DNA from: Cytospora piceicola
Taxonomy: Eukaryota > Ascomycota > Sordariomycetes > Diaporthales > Cytosporaceae
Assembly: GCA_023375675.1 (NCBI GenBank)
Contig: JALQBC010000046.1
Location: 186,001 to 250,000, forward strand
Reading direction: 5' to 3'
DNA length: 64,000 bases
Positions 50,961 to 62,500 of the stretch are shown in pieces. Within the stretch, counting starts at the first letter, position 1, and every line of letters begins with the position of its first letter. Made by a program: the position numbers and the translations under genes. The notes below the pieces were generated by a model that did no database searches, had not been told where the DNA came from, and saw only the letters and a list, made by a program, of their open reading frames with translations.

Positions 50961-52908
50961 TGTTTATAAGGTTATTGTCATCTGTTTATATACCGCGACC
51001 CTTGCTGGTCTCGCTCGTGGATGCAGAAGTAGACGCGCGCCTGTCGATCTTCACCCCGTCAACCTTCACTCACTCCTGGGATCACTGGTCGTGTCCTCTG
51101 CCTCTGCGCTTAGGACCTTCGCAGCTCCGGCGTCAAACGCAAGCCCAGTGAGCGCCAGAGCGCCTTCGAACTCACCAGCACTGCAGTCGCCTGTCAATTG
51201 ATAACCTCAACCGACTTCAACCAGCTTACCAAAAGGAAGAGGAGCCAGACGCCCACAGAACGCAATACGCTATACGCGATAGCAATACGCAATCCGCAGC
51301 ACATACCGGTACAGATTGGTTGCATCAGTCAGTTTCTGGACTGGTGGCAAGGGCTCCCTCTCCCTCTCCCTCGACCTGTCGAGTAAGCCACGAGACAAAG
51401 CTTGGAAGATCCGAGATCGAGCTACTCTGCCCTGCCCTGCCCTGCCCTGCACTGCCAAGCATAGCCGTGGACAACTCACCTTGCAGACAATCCATCATCC
51501 ATCTACATCATCAACTACATACACCTTCCACTCGCTTACAGCTGCTCATGCACCCCAATTGCCCGACCAAATCCTCCGTTTGAAAATTCTCTCCATTGTC
51601 CTTGTGCCCTTTCCTCGGTCATTGCATATCTGTTGCTCCATTGTGCGCTTCTCTATCGCGAACCTCGTCCTTGCTTGCTGAAGATTGACCCGGAATCAGG
51701 AACATATCTTTGTCCCATTGTCACCTTTGTCACTATCTTTGCAGCACCGAAAATAGCATACTCCGTTTCACGCAACCTTAACAGCACGTTTCGCCAAACT
51801 CCGAACCAGACTCTTGCTGGGCCCACCGGAGTCTTTCGTTCATGCAAGTACTTTACAGAATACTCCACCCGCTTCTGCCCACTGTAGACACAGTCCGGGA
51901 AACCTGCGACAAATCTCCTTAAAGGTACATCACATCTACTTTGCAGCGCTCGTATCTACATCACAAGGTACGCGTACCGCTAGAACTCTCCATTGGCCTC
52001 TTTCATCACCAGCCCTGAATTGACGCATTCTCAAAGTCACCTACACGCGCGCTCTCGTTGGCTTTTCCGTGTTCCTTCAACCGCTGGCCCTGTCGGCAGG
52101 CCATCAACAGGCCCTCGTCAGGTTTCAGGACACCTGAAGAGGCTCAAAACCGCCCAACTTAGTTGCACCCCGAGGCTCCACTTACACCCTGGTCACTCTT
52201 CAACTTCAGGTTTAAGAGGGACCGGCTTTCCTCCTCACCGCTTGTGGTTGGATGCCCTGATCTCATCACGAGGACGTCAACTCTACTACCGACAAAAAAC
52301 AGACAAATCGTATATTCAAGGCCAGATTCAAGTGCTCACGCTTATCTAATGACAGTCTTTTTCTGAGAGTTGTCGCATTCCGCTACGTCTCACTCGGACC
52401 AGGACCCGAAAGCAATGCCAGTTGCCGGCTTTGTCACTTCTCATCCAGACCTCAAAACTTGGCAGCTCACTCACGATACGACTTACTGGTGATCTGGAAT
52501 CCTTCGCTGTCTGGAAGTAGGAAGCTTCACTGTCGAATTCCTCCTACCTGGAGGTAAAATACCTAACGGGAGCTGTCAGTTTTGGAAACCCAGGAATTGA
52601 CGACTAGGGCCTCTATCTCGAATCAGTACAGGCTGCTGAATCACTACATGCTACAACGGATCTATCAGCAGTCACCATACCACCACCCCTTATGTTCCAG
52701 CCAGAGAAATTGACGATATCCCCTCTGTCATTCCTTTCTGTGGAGGAAATTCGGTTCCGGGACGTGCCAGGCGGATTATGAACCTGAAGTCATCAACAAC
52801 CTCACCATAACTAGCAGCAACTCTCAGTCATATTGCAAAACCCGTCTTCTACCCCTATACTGCTGCAAACCAAAAGACCAAGTAACGAATTCGTCAACTT
52901 TTACGTCC
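50961..52908 (+). promoter_or_regulatory. Long pyrimidine-rich upstream region of the 14-3-3 gene
   Basis: Nearly 2 kb before the ATG at 52,909 hold no recognisable coding sequence but many C/T-rich tracts, including a (CCCTG)n run at 51,428-51,452 and CTCTCCCTC strings near 51,355. Pyrimidine tracts are usual near transcription starts of fungal housekeeping genes. Many short upstream ORFs overlap here in all frames. A long 5' leader, perhaps with an intron, is possible. No splice sites are convincing. Confidence 0.4.
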
Positions 52909-53877
52909 ATGGCATCTTCCGAAGTCGACCAGAAGTTTCTCGGCAGACTGGCCAGAAAGGTTGAGCAGGACAACCCTCTACTTTCTTCAATACTGTTCAA
53001 GATACTGGGGTTGTCCATCAACCTATCAGAGCAACTGGTCAAGGCGAGGAAGCAACGAAATCAGGACCCAACTAAATCGCACGGATCTCTGGACCTATAC
53101 TTCCACATCATATGGCTCGCGCGAGAGGGTCTGGTGATGTTGGAGCAATATGTCATCCCTATGGTCGGTAACTACAACGAGCTGAAGGTGCTGGCTTATA
53201 AGCTTCGCGCATCCTTCTACCACATATTCGTGCTATTCCACAATAACCCACCGGTGGCCTCACAATTTACGACAACGCCCTTGTCCGTCGGCACTGCGAC
53301 TATCCCTGGGATGCCGCCTTCCAGGATCGACAAGGGCAAGGGGATATCAAACGACGATGAATTCGGTTCGCCCGCGTTGCCTGCTCTACACGGACGACCA
53401 CCATTTCAGGGCGGGCCGGTCGCGCCACCTCCAGGCTTTGGCCCTGAACCCCCGGGTGCATTCCTGTTGCCCGCCGTGGATTATCTTTACCAGGCGCATC
53501 AATACTTTGAAGATGCCTCGAGGCTTGCGGACGAGCATCTCTGGGGCTCCCACACGCTCCGTCTCTCAATCAAGACCGAGTACTCGGCCTTTCTTTATGA
53601 ATGCGTCCACGATGAAGAGGCCAGTCGCAAGTTGGCGCGCCAGACGATCAACGAGGTTTACGAGGCGACGGAAGGCATTGACAACGAAATGTTCGGTGAT
53701 GCTTGCCAGCTCGTGACCGTGCTCGGTAGGATGATGAAACGCGGTCAGTCGAGCTCGGGTAAGGCGTCAAGTGCCGGAACCGTAGGCACGCAGCACAACA
53801 CGCCACCGAGGGCACAAGCGGAAGTCGCGGCGCAACAACCCCCGCCAGCTACAGTTGCACAACCGGGCTTTATTTAG
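52909..53877 (+). CDS. Atypical 14-3-3 domain protein (322 aa)
   Basis: Intron-free ORF, ATG in a CCATGG context, ending TAG at 53,875. Residues 1-120 correspond to the N-terminal helices of 14-3-3 (motifs LLSSILFKILGLSINLSEQL, IIWLAREGL, ELKVLAYKLRASFYHIF). Residues 190-288 match the C-terminal helices (SHTLRLSIKTEYSAFLYECV, ARQTINEVYEATEGIDNEMF). Canonical 14-3-3 proteins have about 245 residues. Here a Pro/Gly-rich insert (about 115-188) separates the halves, and a Pro/Gln/Ala tail ends the protein. By eye, of the phosphopeptide-binding residues (Lys49, Arg56, Arg127, Tyr128) only Arg56 seems kept, and the Arg-Tyr pair is replaced by His-Ile. Binding of phosphoproteins is therefore doubtful. 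It looks like a divergent fungal paralogue of the classic 14-3-3 proteins, likely cytosolic. It is convergent with the SNF2 gene. Confidence 0.8.
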   Translation: MASSEVDQKFLGRLARKVEQDNPLLSSILFKILGLSINLSEQLVKARKQRNQDPTKSHGSLDLYFHIIWLAREGLVMLEQYVIPMVGNYNELKVLAYKLRASFYHIFVLFHNNPPVASQFTTTPLSVGTATIPGMPPSRIDKGKGISNDDEFGSPALPALHGRPPFQGGPVAPPPGFGPEPPGAFLLPAVDYLYQAHQYFEDASRLADEHLWGSHTLRLSIKTEYSAFLYECVHDEEASRKLARQTINEVYEATEGIDNEMFGDACQLVTVLGRMMKRGQSSSGKASSAGTVGTQHNTPPRAQAEVAAQQPPPATVAQPGFI

Positions 53878-54735
53878 AAAGATTCCGAGAATTCAAGTTC
53901 CGGAATTTGATGTCTCTGGGCCATTTCCGCAATTATCTCCTGGCGTTCACGCGCATTTTTACATATTGAGGATGGAATTGACAAGATCAAGGCGAGCAAT
54001 ATGAAACCGGCAAAGGAAGACATGATTGACGAATCATATACCAGCAAATTGCTATGTTCGATTACATTTCGTTGCACCACCGTACAATTTCATCGCCTAC
54101 TCCAAATCAGCATTTACCGGCGTCGGCGGGAAAAGCACAAGATCTGGGTTATTTATTTGTTAGCCACTGCATATTGCGAGAGTTTGGGTTTTCAGGTCGT
54201 CTCTCAGGGACGGGAGTAAAGGGTCTCGGAGAGGCATTTCCATCAGCGGCTCTTCGGCGTTATATTTATTTGTATATCATTGTTGCTTATTTGTTTCTGC
54301 TTTTACTTTCCTCTCTTCTGTTGATACCCCCCAAGTCGGTCTTAGCACGGTGGAAACTGGTTGGGAGTATTTGATCCCGCCTGGGGTCGGTGAAGAGATC
54401 GAATCGCTTTGGGATGACAAGAAACCAGGATATGTTGCTGGTATTCCATAGCGGTGGTGCAGGTGCCACAGGTCTATTAAAATCTAATTCGGCGTTAGAT
54501 GGGAGAGAAGACACTTTGTGGGTGCACAGTGATGCCTTACTGTGGAGGTCTTGCCTGCGCGAACTCACTCATAACTCTGGGCTTCGCATGAGTTTCCGCT
54601 AACCTGGTAAATGCAGTCAAGCCTCCAATGTATCTCGAAATGCATGCTCTTGCCCGTAAGACCCCACGCCAGAGATGTGAGCCATGTGCGCTCCAGTTAA
54701 AGCTTCAAGACCACAATCGCATGGCGATCACGATC
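53878..54735. other. Convergent intergenic region (both 3' ends)
   Basis: 858 bp between the stops of two convergent genes. It should hold both 3' UTRs and polyadenylation signals. AT-richer strings such as TTATATTTATTTGTATAT (about 54,260) are candidates. Small ORFs on either strand have no family resemblance. Confidence 0.55.
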
Positions 54736-57700
54736 TCACAGGCCGTTCACCAGGCGCATTGGCCCTTCACTATCCTCCTCCCCCTCCGCCTCCCCCCTCC
54801 TCTGTTCTGCCGCCTCGGCAGCCAGCAGTCCACGGATGGCAGGACCAGGTTTGCTCATGGCACCCTCCCGGCCTGCCCGCGTCCCCTGGGCAATGTGTCC
54901 GAAAAGACACTCCCACAGGTCCCCCTTATCCACGGCCTCGCCGGCCGCCTTGCCCTTGCCCATGAGCTTGGACAGGCTCGCGTGCTCCAACTCCATCGAA
55001 TTGGCCGCCTCGATCGCCTCGTCCGCCAGCTCCGGCGTGGAATCCTTGGACTTCCCCTTGTCCCTGGCCCCGGCCCCGGCGCGGTCGCCCATGTGCTCCA
55101 TCCGCCTCTGGACAGACAGGTTGTAGATGGACTCCTCGACCGTGCCGTCGACTATGTACAGCCACACGGTCGTCTCCTGCTCCTGGCCGATCCGGTGGAC
55201 GCGCGCGATGGCCTGCAGCTCCAGGGCGGTGTTGATGAGCGGCTCGCAGAGGAAGACGTGCGACGCGTTGACCAGGTTGAGGCCGCTGGCGTGGGCGCGC
55301 GCGTGGAGGAGGAAACACTCGACCGCGGGGTCCTCCTTGAACTCCGTGGTCCCGTTGTACTTGTCGAAAGAGGTGAAGCCGATGCGATACCGCTTGAAGG
55401 CCAGCTTGAGCACGTTGAGGAAGTCGGCATACTGCGAGAAGATGATGGACTTGGCGCCCGGGTCGGAATCTCGGAGCCAGAGGAGGTGGCGCACAAGGTT
55501 GTCCACCTTGGTTGTGAAGGCAGGGCCATCTAGATCGACGTTCTTGATTTCAGCCAGCTTCTCTTCGCTGAACTCTGTGTAAATGGCCGACTTCTTTGAT
55601 GTTGTCGGACTGTGTTGATTACGGTCTTTGGCAAGCTTCGTTGTTGATGTCGCTGTTGAATCAGAATGGATCTTTAGCTCCTGTGGCTTGAGCGTTATGT
55701 CGTGCAGGCTTGAATTGTGAAGACGTTTCTTGCACACGGGGCAGTTGTGGTTAGCCCTGAACCAAAGTGTGATGCACTCCTTGCAGAACTGGTGTCCGCA
55801 GATTGTCAGAACCCCGATTGTAAAGTTCTCCCGGCAGATGATACACATCCTCTGGTCACCATCTTTGGCGTCCATGTCCTTGAGATGGAGAACTGCGCTT
55901 TGTTAGTATTGTAAGACAATGCAGGACATTTATGTGATACTCACGATATCTATGCTTGGCTTGAGAAGCGTCCAGCTTGGTCGCTAGTGTCTCCTGCTCT
56001 GCTAGAAGCTTGTTCATCACATTATCTCCAGTTGGTCCCTCATATGGAGCGACCATATCAGACAAATTCTGTAGCCGCCGATAGAACTCCACACGCGCGT
56101 TCATCGTCGCGGTGAACAGGTCCAATTCTTGGTTCATGGCCTGAGTAACTTTCTGCTGCTCAACGAGCTGCTTTTGCGTCGCCTTCAGTTGCCCTGAGAC
56201 AATTTCCAGTTCAAGACGAGCACGACTAGACCCATTATCAGCATCATTCCGAAGCTTCACAGAGAGCGCACGCAGATCCGACACTGTGGCTCTCAAGGAG
56301 CGGAGGTGTTGTGTTAGCTTGACGTTGTTGCGATCTGTGAATAGCTCTATGACCTTTTCAGGATATGGGCCGTCGCCTTCAAGGGCCAACTCCAAAGCAA
56401 CCTTGGCCTCATGTTTCACAAGCTCATTGGTTTGCCCACTCATGGCATCCTCTCGGTCTGCAATGGCAGTCCTCAAGATCTGGATGTAAACGACAATCTC
56501 TTCCATAAGTTTTGTTGAGTCCTCATATTCGTCTCCGGTTATATCATTTTCATCATCCTCGTCAACAAGTTGTTTCAGCAGGAGCTGTATGATATGCTCT
56601 CGCCAGTCATCGAGCATGTCAGCCTGCTCATTCAGCTTCCCTGAAAGTTCTTCAAAAGTCTCAACTATGGTACGGCTCTCAATGCCCCGTAACTCCATAG
56701 GCTTGAATTCAGGAATGACAGCAAAAGATTGCTTAGAAGCGGCATCGGCAATCTTTGTCATTAGTTTGAGTGCCTTTCGGCGGATGTCGTCAAGTATCTC
56801 TCGGCGGACTCTCTTTGCGATATCATAGCCCTCGACTTCCAGCTTCTCGAGGCGACGGAAGTCATCTGAATCGGGTTTCGTCATCTCCTCGTTTGACTTG
56901 ATCTGGAAGTGAGCATTTGCACAGAAAAACACAGCCTTATGTTGGACCTCGAGTGCTGATCTCAGTCGTCTTCGTGCGTCTCCGACCCGCCCAACTTCAA
57001 TCTCGTCGACTTCATCTTCGCTTTCAGCCTCGGCTGCAGCGTTGTCTCTATCATTAGTAGAAGCTTTAGCTTGCTCGATTTCATGCTGAAGGTTTTGGCG
57101 ACACTCCTCCACTATGCTCGTGGCGACCTTCAGCACCTCCTGCCAAATTTCGAGAGCAGTCTTTACTTGGGGTGAGTTTTCCAGCAATTGACCTCTGGTT
57201 AGCTTTGCAAAAAGCAATGCTCGTTGGTCTGCTCGCATGGATACCTCACTTTGCTCAATCATTACGTCAAGCACCTCCGCAACGGTGCGCATTGGGCCGT
57301 TCCTACGACCTAAAGCTCTTCTGTTGCGTTGACCGACCTCCGGGTGCAGCGCCGTCTGCCGTAAGCGATCAAGCGCGGTTCTCATCTTCTCCAGTACGCC
57401 TGGGTCCTCTGGATCCCAGTCATCGCGCATAGGGTCTCCCTTGGTAGTCAAACCGCAAGCCTCGACCACTTCCTTGAACAGGGTTTGGTAGTGCTGTTCC
57501 TCGACCGCAGTGAACGGCATAGTGATCACGTATCGCTTCTGCGCAGGGATAGATATTTCATGTCTCACAAGACGCTTTGAGTGACGGAGGGCGAGTTGAT
57601 TGAAGAGCCGCTGGAAGCCCTCTGAATCGAAGTTGATCAACGCGTTCCACGCCTGGATGTTGGATGCGAAGGGTTCATAACGCAGGAATAGTAGTAAACC

Positions 57701-59200
57701 CCGAAGATCCTCAACGCTGTCCTTTACTGGCGTGCCAGTGACACCCCAGGCATTAACCCGAGGTAATAGCCTGGCTAGAGTGGCTGCCTTGGAGACACCG
57801 CTCTCGATCATTTGAGCTTCGTCCAGACAAACACGCCACCAAGAGAGCTGTGTTAATGGGGATCTAGGACGATGGTACTTTCTCGGTTGTCGTCTCGCGC
57901 GATCTGGTTCACCCAATGCATAGTCAAGCTCGCTTGTCAAAACGTTATATGTGGTAACAACCACATCCTGACTGGCCAAGTTTTCGATGAGCGCTGTCTC
58001 ATTGCTTTGTTCCTCGCGGGCCCCCTGGTGCAAGCCCGTATACAACATTACTCGCAAGCCAGGCGCGTGTTTGTTGAGTTCGGAGAGCCACTGTTTTCGG
58101 AGAGATGCTGGAGCGACGATGAGAGTAGCTGGCGTTGCCTTGACTTGTTCGCCGAGATAGGGATCGAAGGTCTCCGCTGGACCGGTCGGACGGCGATGAA
58201 GCGCGCACAAAGCCAGAAGCTCGACCGTCTTCCCGAGACCCATTTCCTCAGAGAGGATGCCTCCTCTCATGTTTTGCTCCAAGAGCTCGAACTGTGACGA
58301 ATCTCTCGTGATTTTGCCAAGAAGTCTACTAATATAACAGACACGACCGTCGGCATCGCGAATTCGAGTAAAAGAGCTCGGGGCTTCAAACCGGTCGAAA
58401 CCGATTTCCGTGACGCCACTGTCGTTGTCATCTTGGCTTTGCTGCCATTGTACGCCCTCTCGTTGCAGCATCCATTGTACGGCTCGACGTTGGAAAGGAT
58501 AGAGCTTTGCAGTCAGATGCGGGATGGTCAAGTCCTCTGGTGGGGTATTCTCGGGATCCGGAACATGAGCTGCGTCATAAAAAAGCTGAGGAGAGCAGGA
58601 TTTCCCTTGGTCCTCAGGTGTGATCTCAAGCGTTCTGGGAAAAGCCAACGCCAGGATTTCCTTCCTGAAGTGTCGTTGGTACGGCGAGAGTGAAATCGGG
58701 TATACGGTAGTGCTAACATTCCACTTGACAATAAACTCCAGTCTGATGGTTATCATGTCAGCGTGTAAGTCGAGGTGAGCATCTGCTGCTATCCATATGG
58801 AATCCTCGGAACCAGGATTTGACCAAGATACATCCCTTGCGTAGAGGATGACGGCCAATTTGTCTGATACATCTTTCGCCTCCAGCGGAAACGCAACGCA
58901 GAAGCTCTCGGGCTTCGATGTCGCTCTAGTGGAAATGGTGAGCGCGTAAGTGGGAGATGGTTTCGCACCAGGCTCTGAATCATCGAGTTGAAATTTGAGA
59001 TAAGTTTGAGCATCGTGAATTCGAAAGGATCTGGTGTCTGATGATACCTGGCCATTTGGCCTGGAAATCACCAACTGCTCCCGAATGATAGTGACCGACT
59101 CCACTTCGGCTTCAGTCTTTCGGCGTTTATTTGGACGATCCACTTCATTCTCTTGCCTGGCAAAGAGGTACTGGAAATAGTCTGACACCAAGACAGGCAT
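54736..59200 (-). CDS. SNF2-family helicase with RING finger, SHPRH/Irc20-like (1,470 aa, two exons)
   Basis: Exons 59,200-55,945 and 55,892-54,736 join in frame (4,413 nt). An in-frame TAG upstream supports the start. Landmarks in order: a basic patch NKRRK near residue 25; the SNF2 entry motif LYPFQRRAVQWML; Walker A in GGILSEEMGLGKT (about 312-324); motif II as DEAQ (460-463), the form typical of SHPRH/Irc20 rather than DEAH; motif III VTGTPVKD; a long charged coiled-coil insert; a C3HC4 RING starting CIIC near 1,101 (CGHQFCKEC, CPVC); and helicase C-terminal motifs IIFSQYADF and QAIARVHRIGQ (about 1,310). Family members are nuclear chromatin remodellers and ubiquitin ligases in DNA damage tolerance or recombination repair. 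That role is by homology. Exon 2 is very GC-rich in third positions, giving a long false antisense ORF. All motifs are intact. Confidence 0.93.
55893..55944 (-). other. Intron of the SNF2/RING gene, 52 nt
   Basis: On the minus strand it runs from GTGAGT to GCGCAG with the branch-site sequence TACTAACA about 10 bases before the acceptor. Removing it fuses HRY to LLHLKDMDAK just before the RING. The total coding length becomes a multiple of three. Reading through it instead gives a stop after about 30 codons. Confidence 0.93.
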
Positions 59201-59594
59201 TGGCTCTGCGACTTTGTCAATATGTTTGTTGTTTGAACCATGGTACTAGATACATACCGCTTGGGTGTACTTGGGAAAGAGCACCAGGCCTCGTGCGCCG
59301 GCCTCCAATGACAGCCTTACGGCGACCCATCCTGACCCACTAATCGTAGGACAGATCTGATATTCACTTAGTTCACTTTGCCTGAAGGGAACAAGCTTTC
59401 ATGCTCATTGCGAGGGCGTGATTGCGAGGGAGTGAAGCAGCAGGCAGGATAAAGTGTGGTGACAGAGAAAGGTAATTGGAGAAGGCAAGAAGGTTGTATA
59501 AAAGCGATTACCAGCTGAGCTGACGCCCTACACGAAGTAGCCCTAACGTGACAGGGATTGAGTTACATATAAAATTTACTACCGGGAACCCTGT
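59201..59594 (-). promoter_or_regulatory. Upstream region of the SNF2/RING gene, abutting the right AT-rich block
   Basis: Only about 390 bp of GC-normal DNA separates the start codon from RIP-type sequence. An out-of-frame ATG lies 41 bases before the start on the minus strand. Near the edge, ACAGGG (59,551) and CCCTGT (59,589) are inverted and frame 32 bases, possibly the edge of a DNA transposon. I see no further gene. Confidence 0.5.
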
Positions 59595-62500
59595 AATCGG
59601 TTAGATAAGTATAGGCTAACTTCGAAGTACTTTAACAGTATAATAAGTAATAAAACATATAATTTAAATAGTAATAAAGCTTATATATATAAAATTTAAA
59701 CCGGTCGTAAACAGGTTTAAAACCGGTTTACCGTAATAATATAATATATTATAAAGCCGAGACGATAAGCAGTTAAATTAAATATAAAATACTATCGAGG
59801 TCGCGATACGTAAAGCTTAATACTAATAGCTTACGTATTAAAAATAAATCTAATCTTATATTTATTTAAAGTTTTATACTTATTAATATTAACTTTCTTT
59901 TATTATTATTTTTTTCTATCCCGACTACGTAGAATAAGTACTTAGTAATATTAAAGATACTACTTATTATTACTATAGTTTTAAAACTAGTAAAAAAGTC
60001 CTTTTAAATTAGTTTTAAAAACGTTTTAATACGTTTACTAGGTATATACTATACCAAGCGCTAAAGTCGACTTAAATAATAAAGAAGCCGTATATAAAGG
60101 TTTAAAAAAATTATACTTATTTATATAAGGTTATATTAAAGATAATAAAGGTTTTATAATAGCCGATATAATTTAAGTAGACGTATAGCTATTATACTCT
60201 TATATATTAAACTTCGGTATAGCTATTATAGCCGACTTAATAGGTAAAGATAACGTTTAAATCGAGTATATAATATAGTAGGTTTAAAACTAGTTTTATA
60301 AGCTTTTTAAACACTTTTAGCTAATATACTTAATTTATTAAATTACGTTTATAATAAAGCTTCGTAGTAATTATAAACTTTAAGTCGATATTAATTTTTT
60401 ATTAAATATTACTTATATTAAATACTATTATTAGTATATAAGTATTCGCGGCTGTTCTTATATCTTCCGGTTTATTTTCTATATACGATTAAAGTTTATA
60501 AAAAACTTTAATATCTTATTAAAGCTTATAATACTTTATCTTAAACGAGCTAAAGGAGCTATATAGGCTTATATACAGGTCGTTATATAAGTTATTTAAA
60601 ACTTATTTTAAACCTATTCTTAATAAGTTTATAAATAATAAAATATACTTTAGTAATATATCGCTATAAGTAGTTTTTATTATTATACTATTTATTTTAA
60701 GAAAACGTTAAACCTATACTATAACTTTTACTTAAAGTTTACTAATCTTTATACTTTACTTTTTTAATTTTATATTTTAAACCGACTAAATAATAAAAAA
60801 CAATACTTTATTTACTATAAGTATTAAACTCGATTATAAAATAAACTGTAATATAGTTTCGAGTATATTTTAAACGATTTAGCTTTATAGCTACTTAATA
60901 TCGAAATAGCAGTTAAAAACCCTTTAAAACCGCTTTCTTAAGCTAGTAACGATATCTACGATATAATAATACAGCTTACTAATATATATACTACCTACCG
61001 TATATATTTTTTTAAAACCGGTTTAAAACCTTTTTTAATATTAAGTAGGTTGTATTTATACTATTAGTATTATAACTTAAGAACGTATATCTTATTTATA
61101 TAAGTTTATCTTTTTTATTTTAATCGACTACGAAACTTACTCGAAAGGTATTTTTATTTCGAAAAGAGTATATATATATAAGCCTCTGGTAGCCGATAAA
61201 ATAAATAAAACCTTACTTTATAAAGTTTTTTAATTAATTTAAAAGATTAATAACTTGCGATTATAAGTCTATAAGTATAATATATAGAATAGCTTTAAAA
61301 CTAGTTCTTAACTTGTTTTAGCTATACTCTTTTAATACCTCGAACTACGGCTTATTTTTAAACGTTTTTATAATAAAGGAAAAGCTATTACTAAGTTAAA
61401 GTTCTTTAATATATCTATTTAGGAAGTACTTATCTTACGATAACACGTTTTATAATAGCTTAATATAAAAAGAATAGTAATAGTATTTAAAATATACGAA
61501 AAGTAGTAAGAATAGTAAAAAGACGTAAAAGTAAACAGTTTTATATCTTTATAAAACTACTTTCTAACTAGTTATAGTATATCCGGTATTATTTCTATAA
61601 TAGTAGTAATTATCTTATAATATACTTTTTTAAAAAGTAGTTTAAAAAGTTACGCCGGATATATATATTCGAGATTAACGAGTTTTAAAAACGTTTTAGT
61701 AACTATAATAAAAGCGAAGTAATAATCGGTTATTAGTTAAAAGTAGCTAATAAAAGTATATATTTCCTAAACCGCTTTTAAACTACTTTTTTATATAATT
61801 CTAGCTAATATTTATAGTAGGATATTTATTAACTTTTACTTTACGTAAAGCTTCTTTTAGCTCTTCTTTTAGTATTTCGAGCTTTTAACGTATAAGTTCG
61901 TTATTTTTAACTATTAGCGTTATATTTATAGTTACGATAAGGATAAGTAGTAAGTTAAAGTTATAAATAGTAAAACTATATAATTTAACAGTACGCTTTT
62001 TTATATACGTTTTAAGCCGGTTTTTAACCTTTATAATAGGCTTTAGTTAATTCCTTTTTAAAATAGATTTATATAGTCGAAATTAAAAGTAGTATATTTT
62101 ATAAGCTATAATTCTCTGCTCTATTTATTTTTTATATAATGTCGAATAAACTAAAACTAAAAAAAGATTAAAAGACTAAACGCGAATAATAATACTTAAA
62201 GATTATAAAAACATCGATATATATAACCTTTTATATAATCTTTTAATAAGTAAAAAAGCAGTTTAAAACTAGTTTTATAATATTCTTTAACGTACTATAA
62301 GTAATAATAAACTAAATACTATATAAGTATAAGCGAAGCTTTATAAATAAAAGGTATTAGTTTATTATTTAAACCGGAATCTTTCTTTTATATTAAATAA
62401 AGTCTAAAATAAAGTTAGTAACTATACTAATATATTAAAAGGCTTTTACTGTATAGTATATTCTTTTAAAATAAACTTAAGCTTTACTAAGGCTATTACT

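Noticed and set aside
50530..52366. Several overlapping ORFs of 60-140 aa before the 14-3-3 gene
   Set aside because: They overlap in all frames, contain low-complexity runs and show no domain. They are more likely leader and promoter sequence.
53874..54080. 68-aa minus-strand ORF with a hydrophobic segment
   Set aside because: It overlaps the stop codon of the 14-3-3 gene, has no family resemblance, and the hydrophobic run could be chance in AT-rich 3' sequence.
54628..55533. 301-aa plus-strand ORF
   Set aside because: It lies antisense to the GC-rich second exon of the SNF2/RING gene. The peptide is low in complexity and matches no family.
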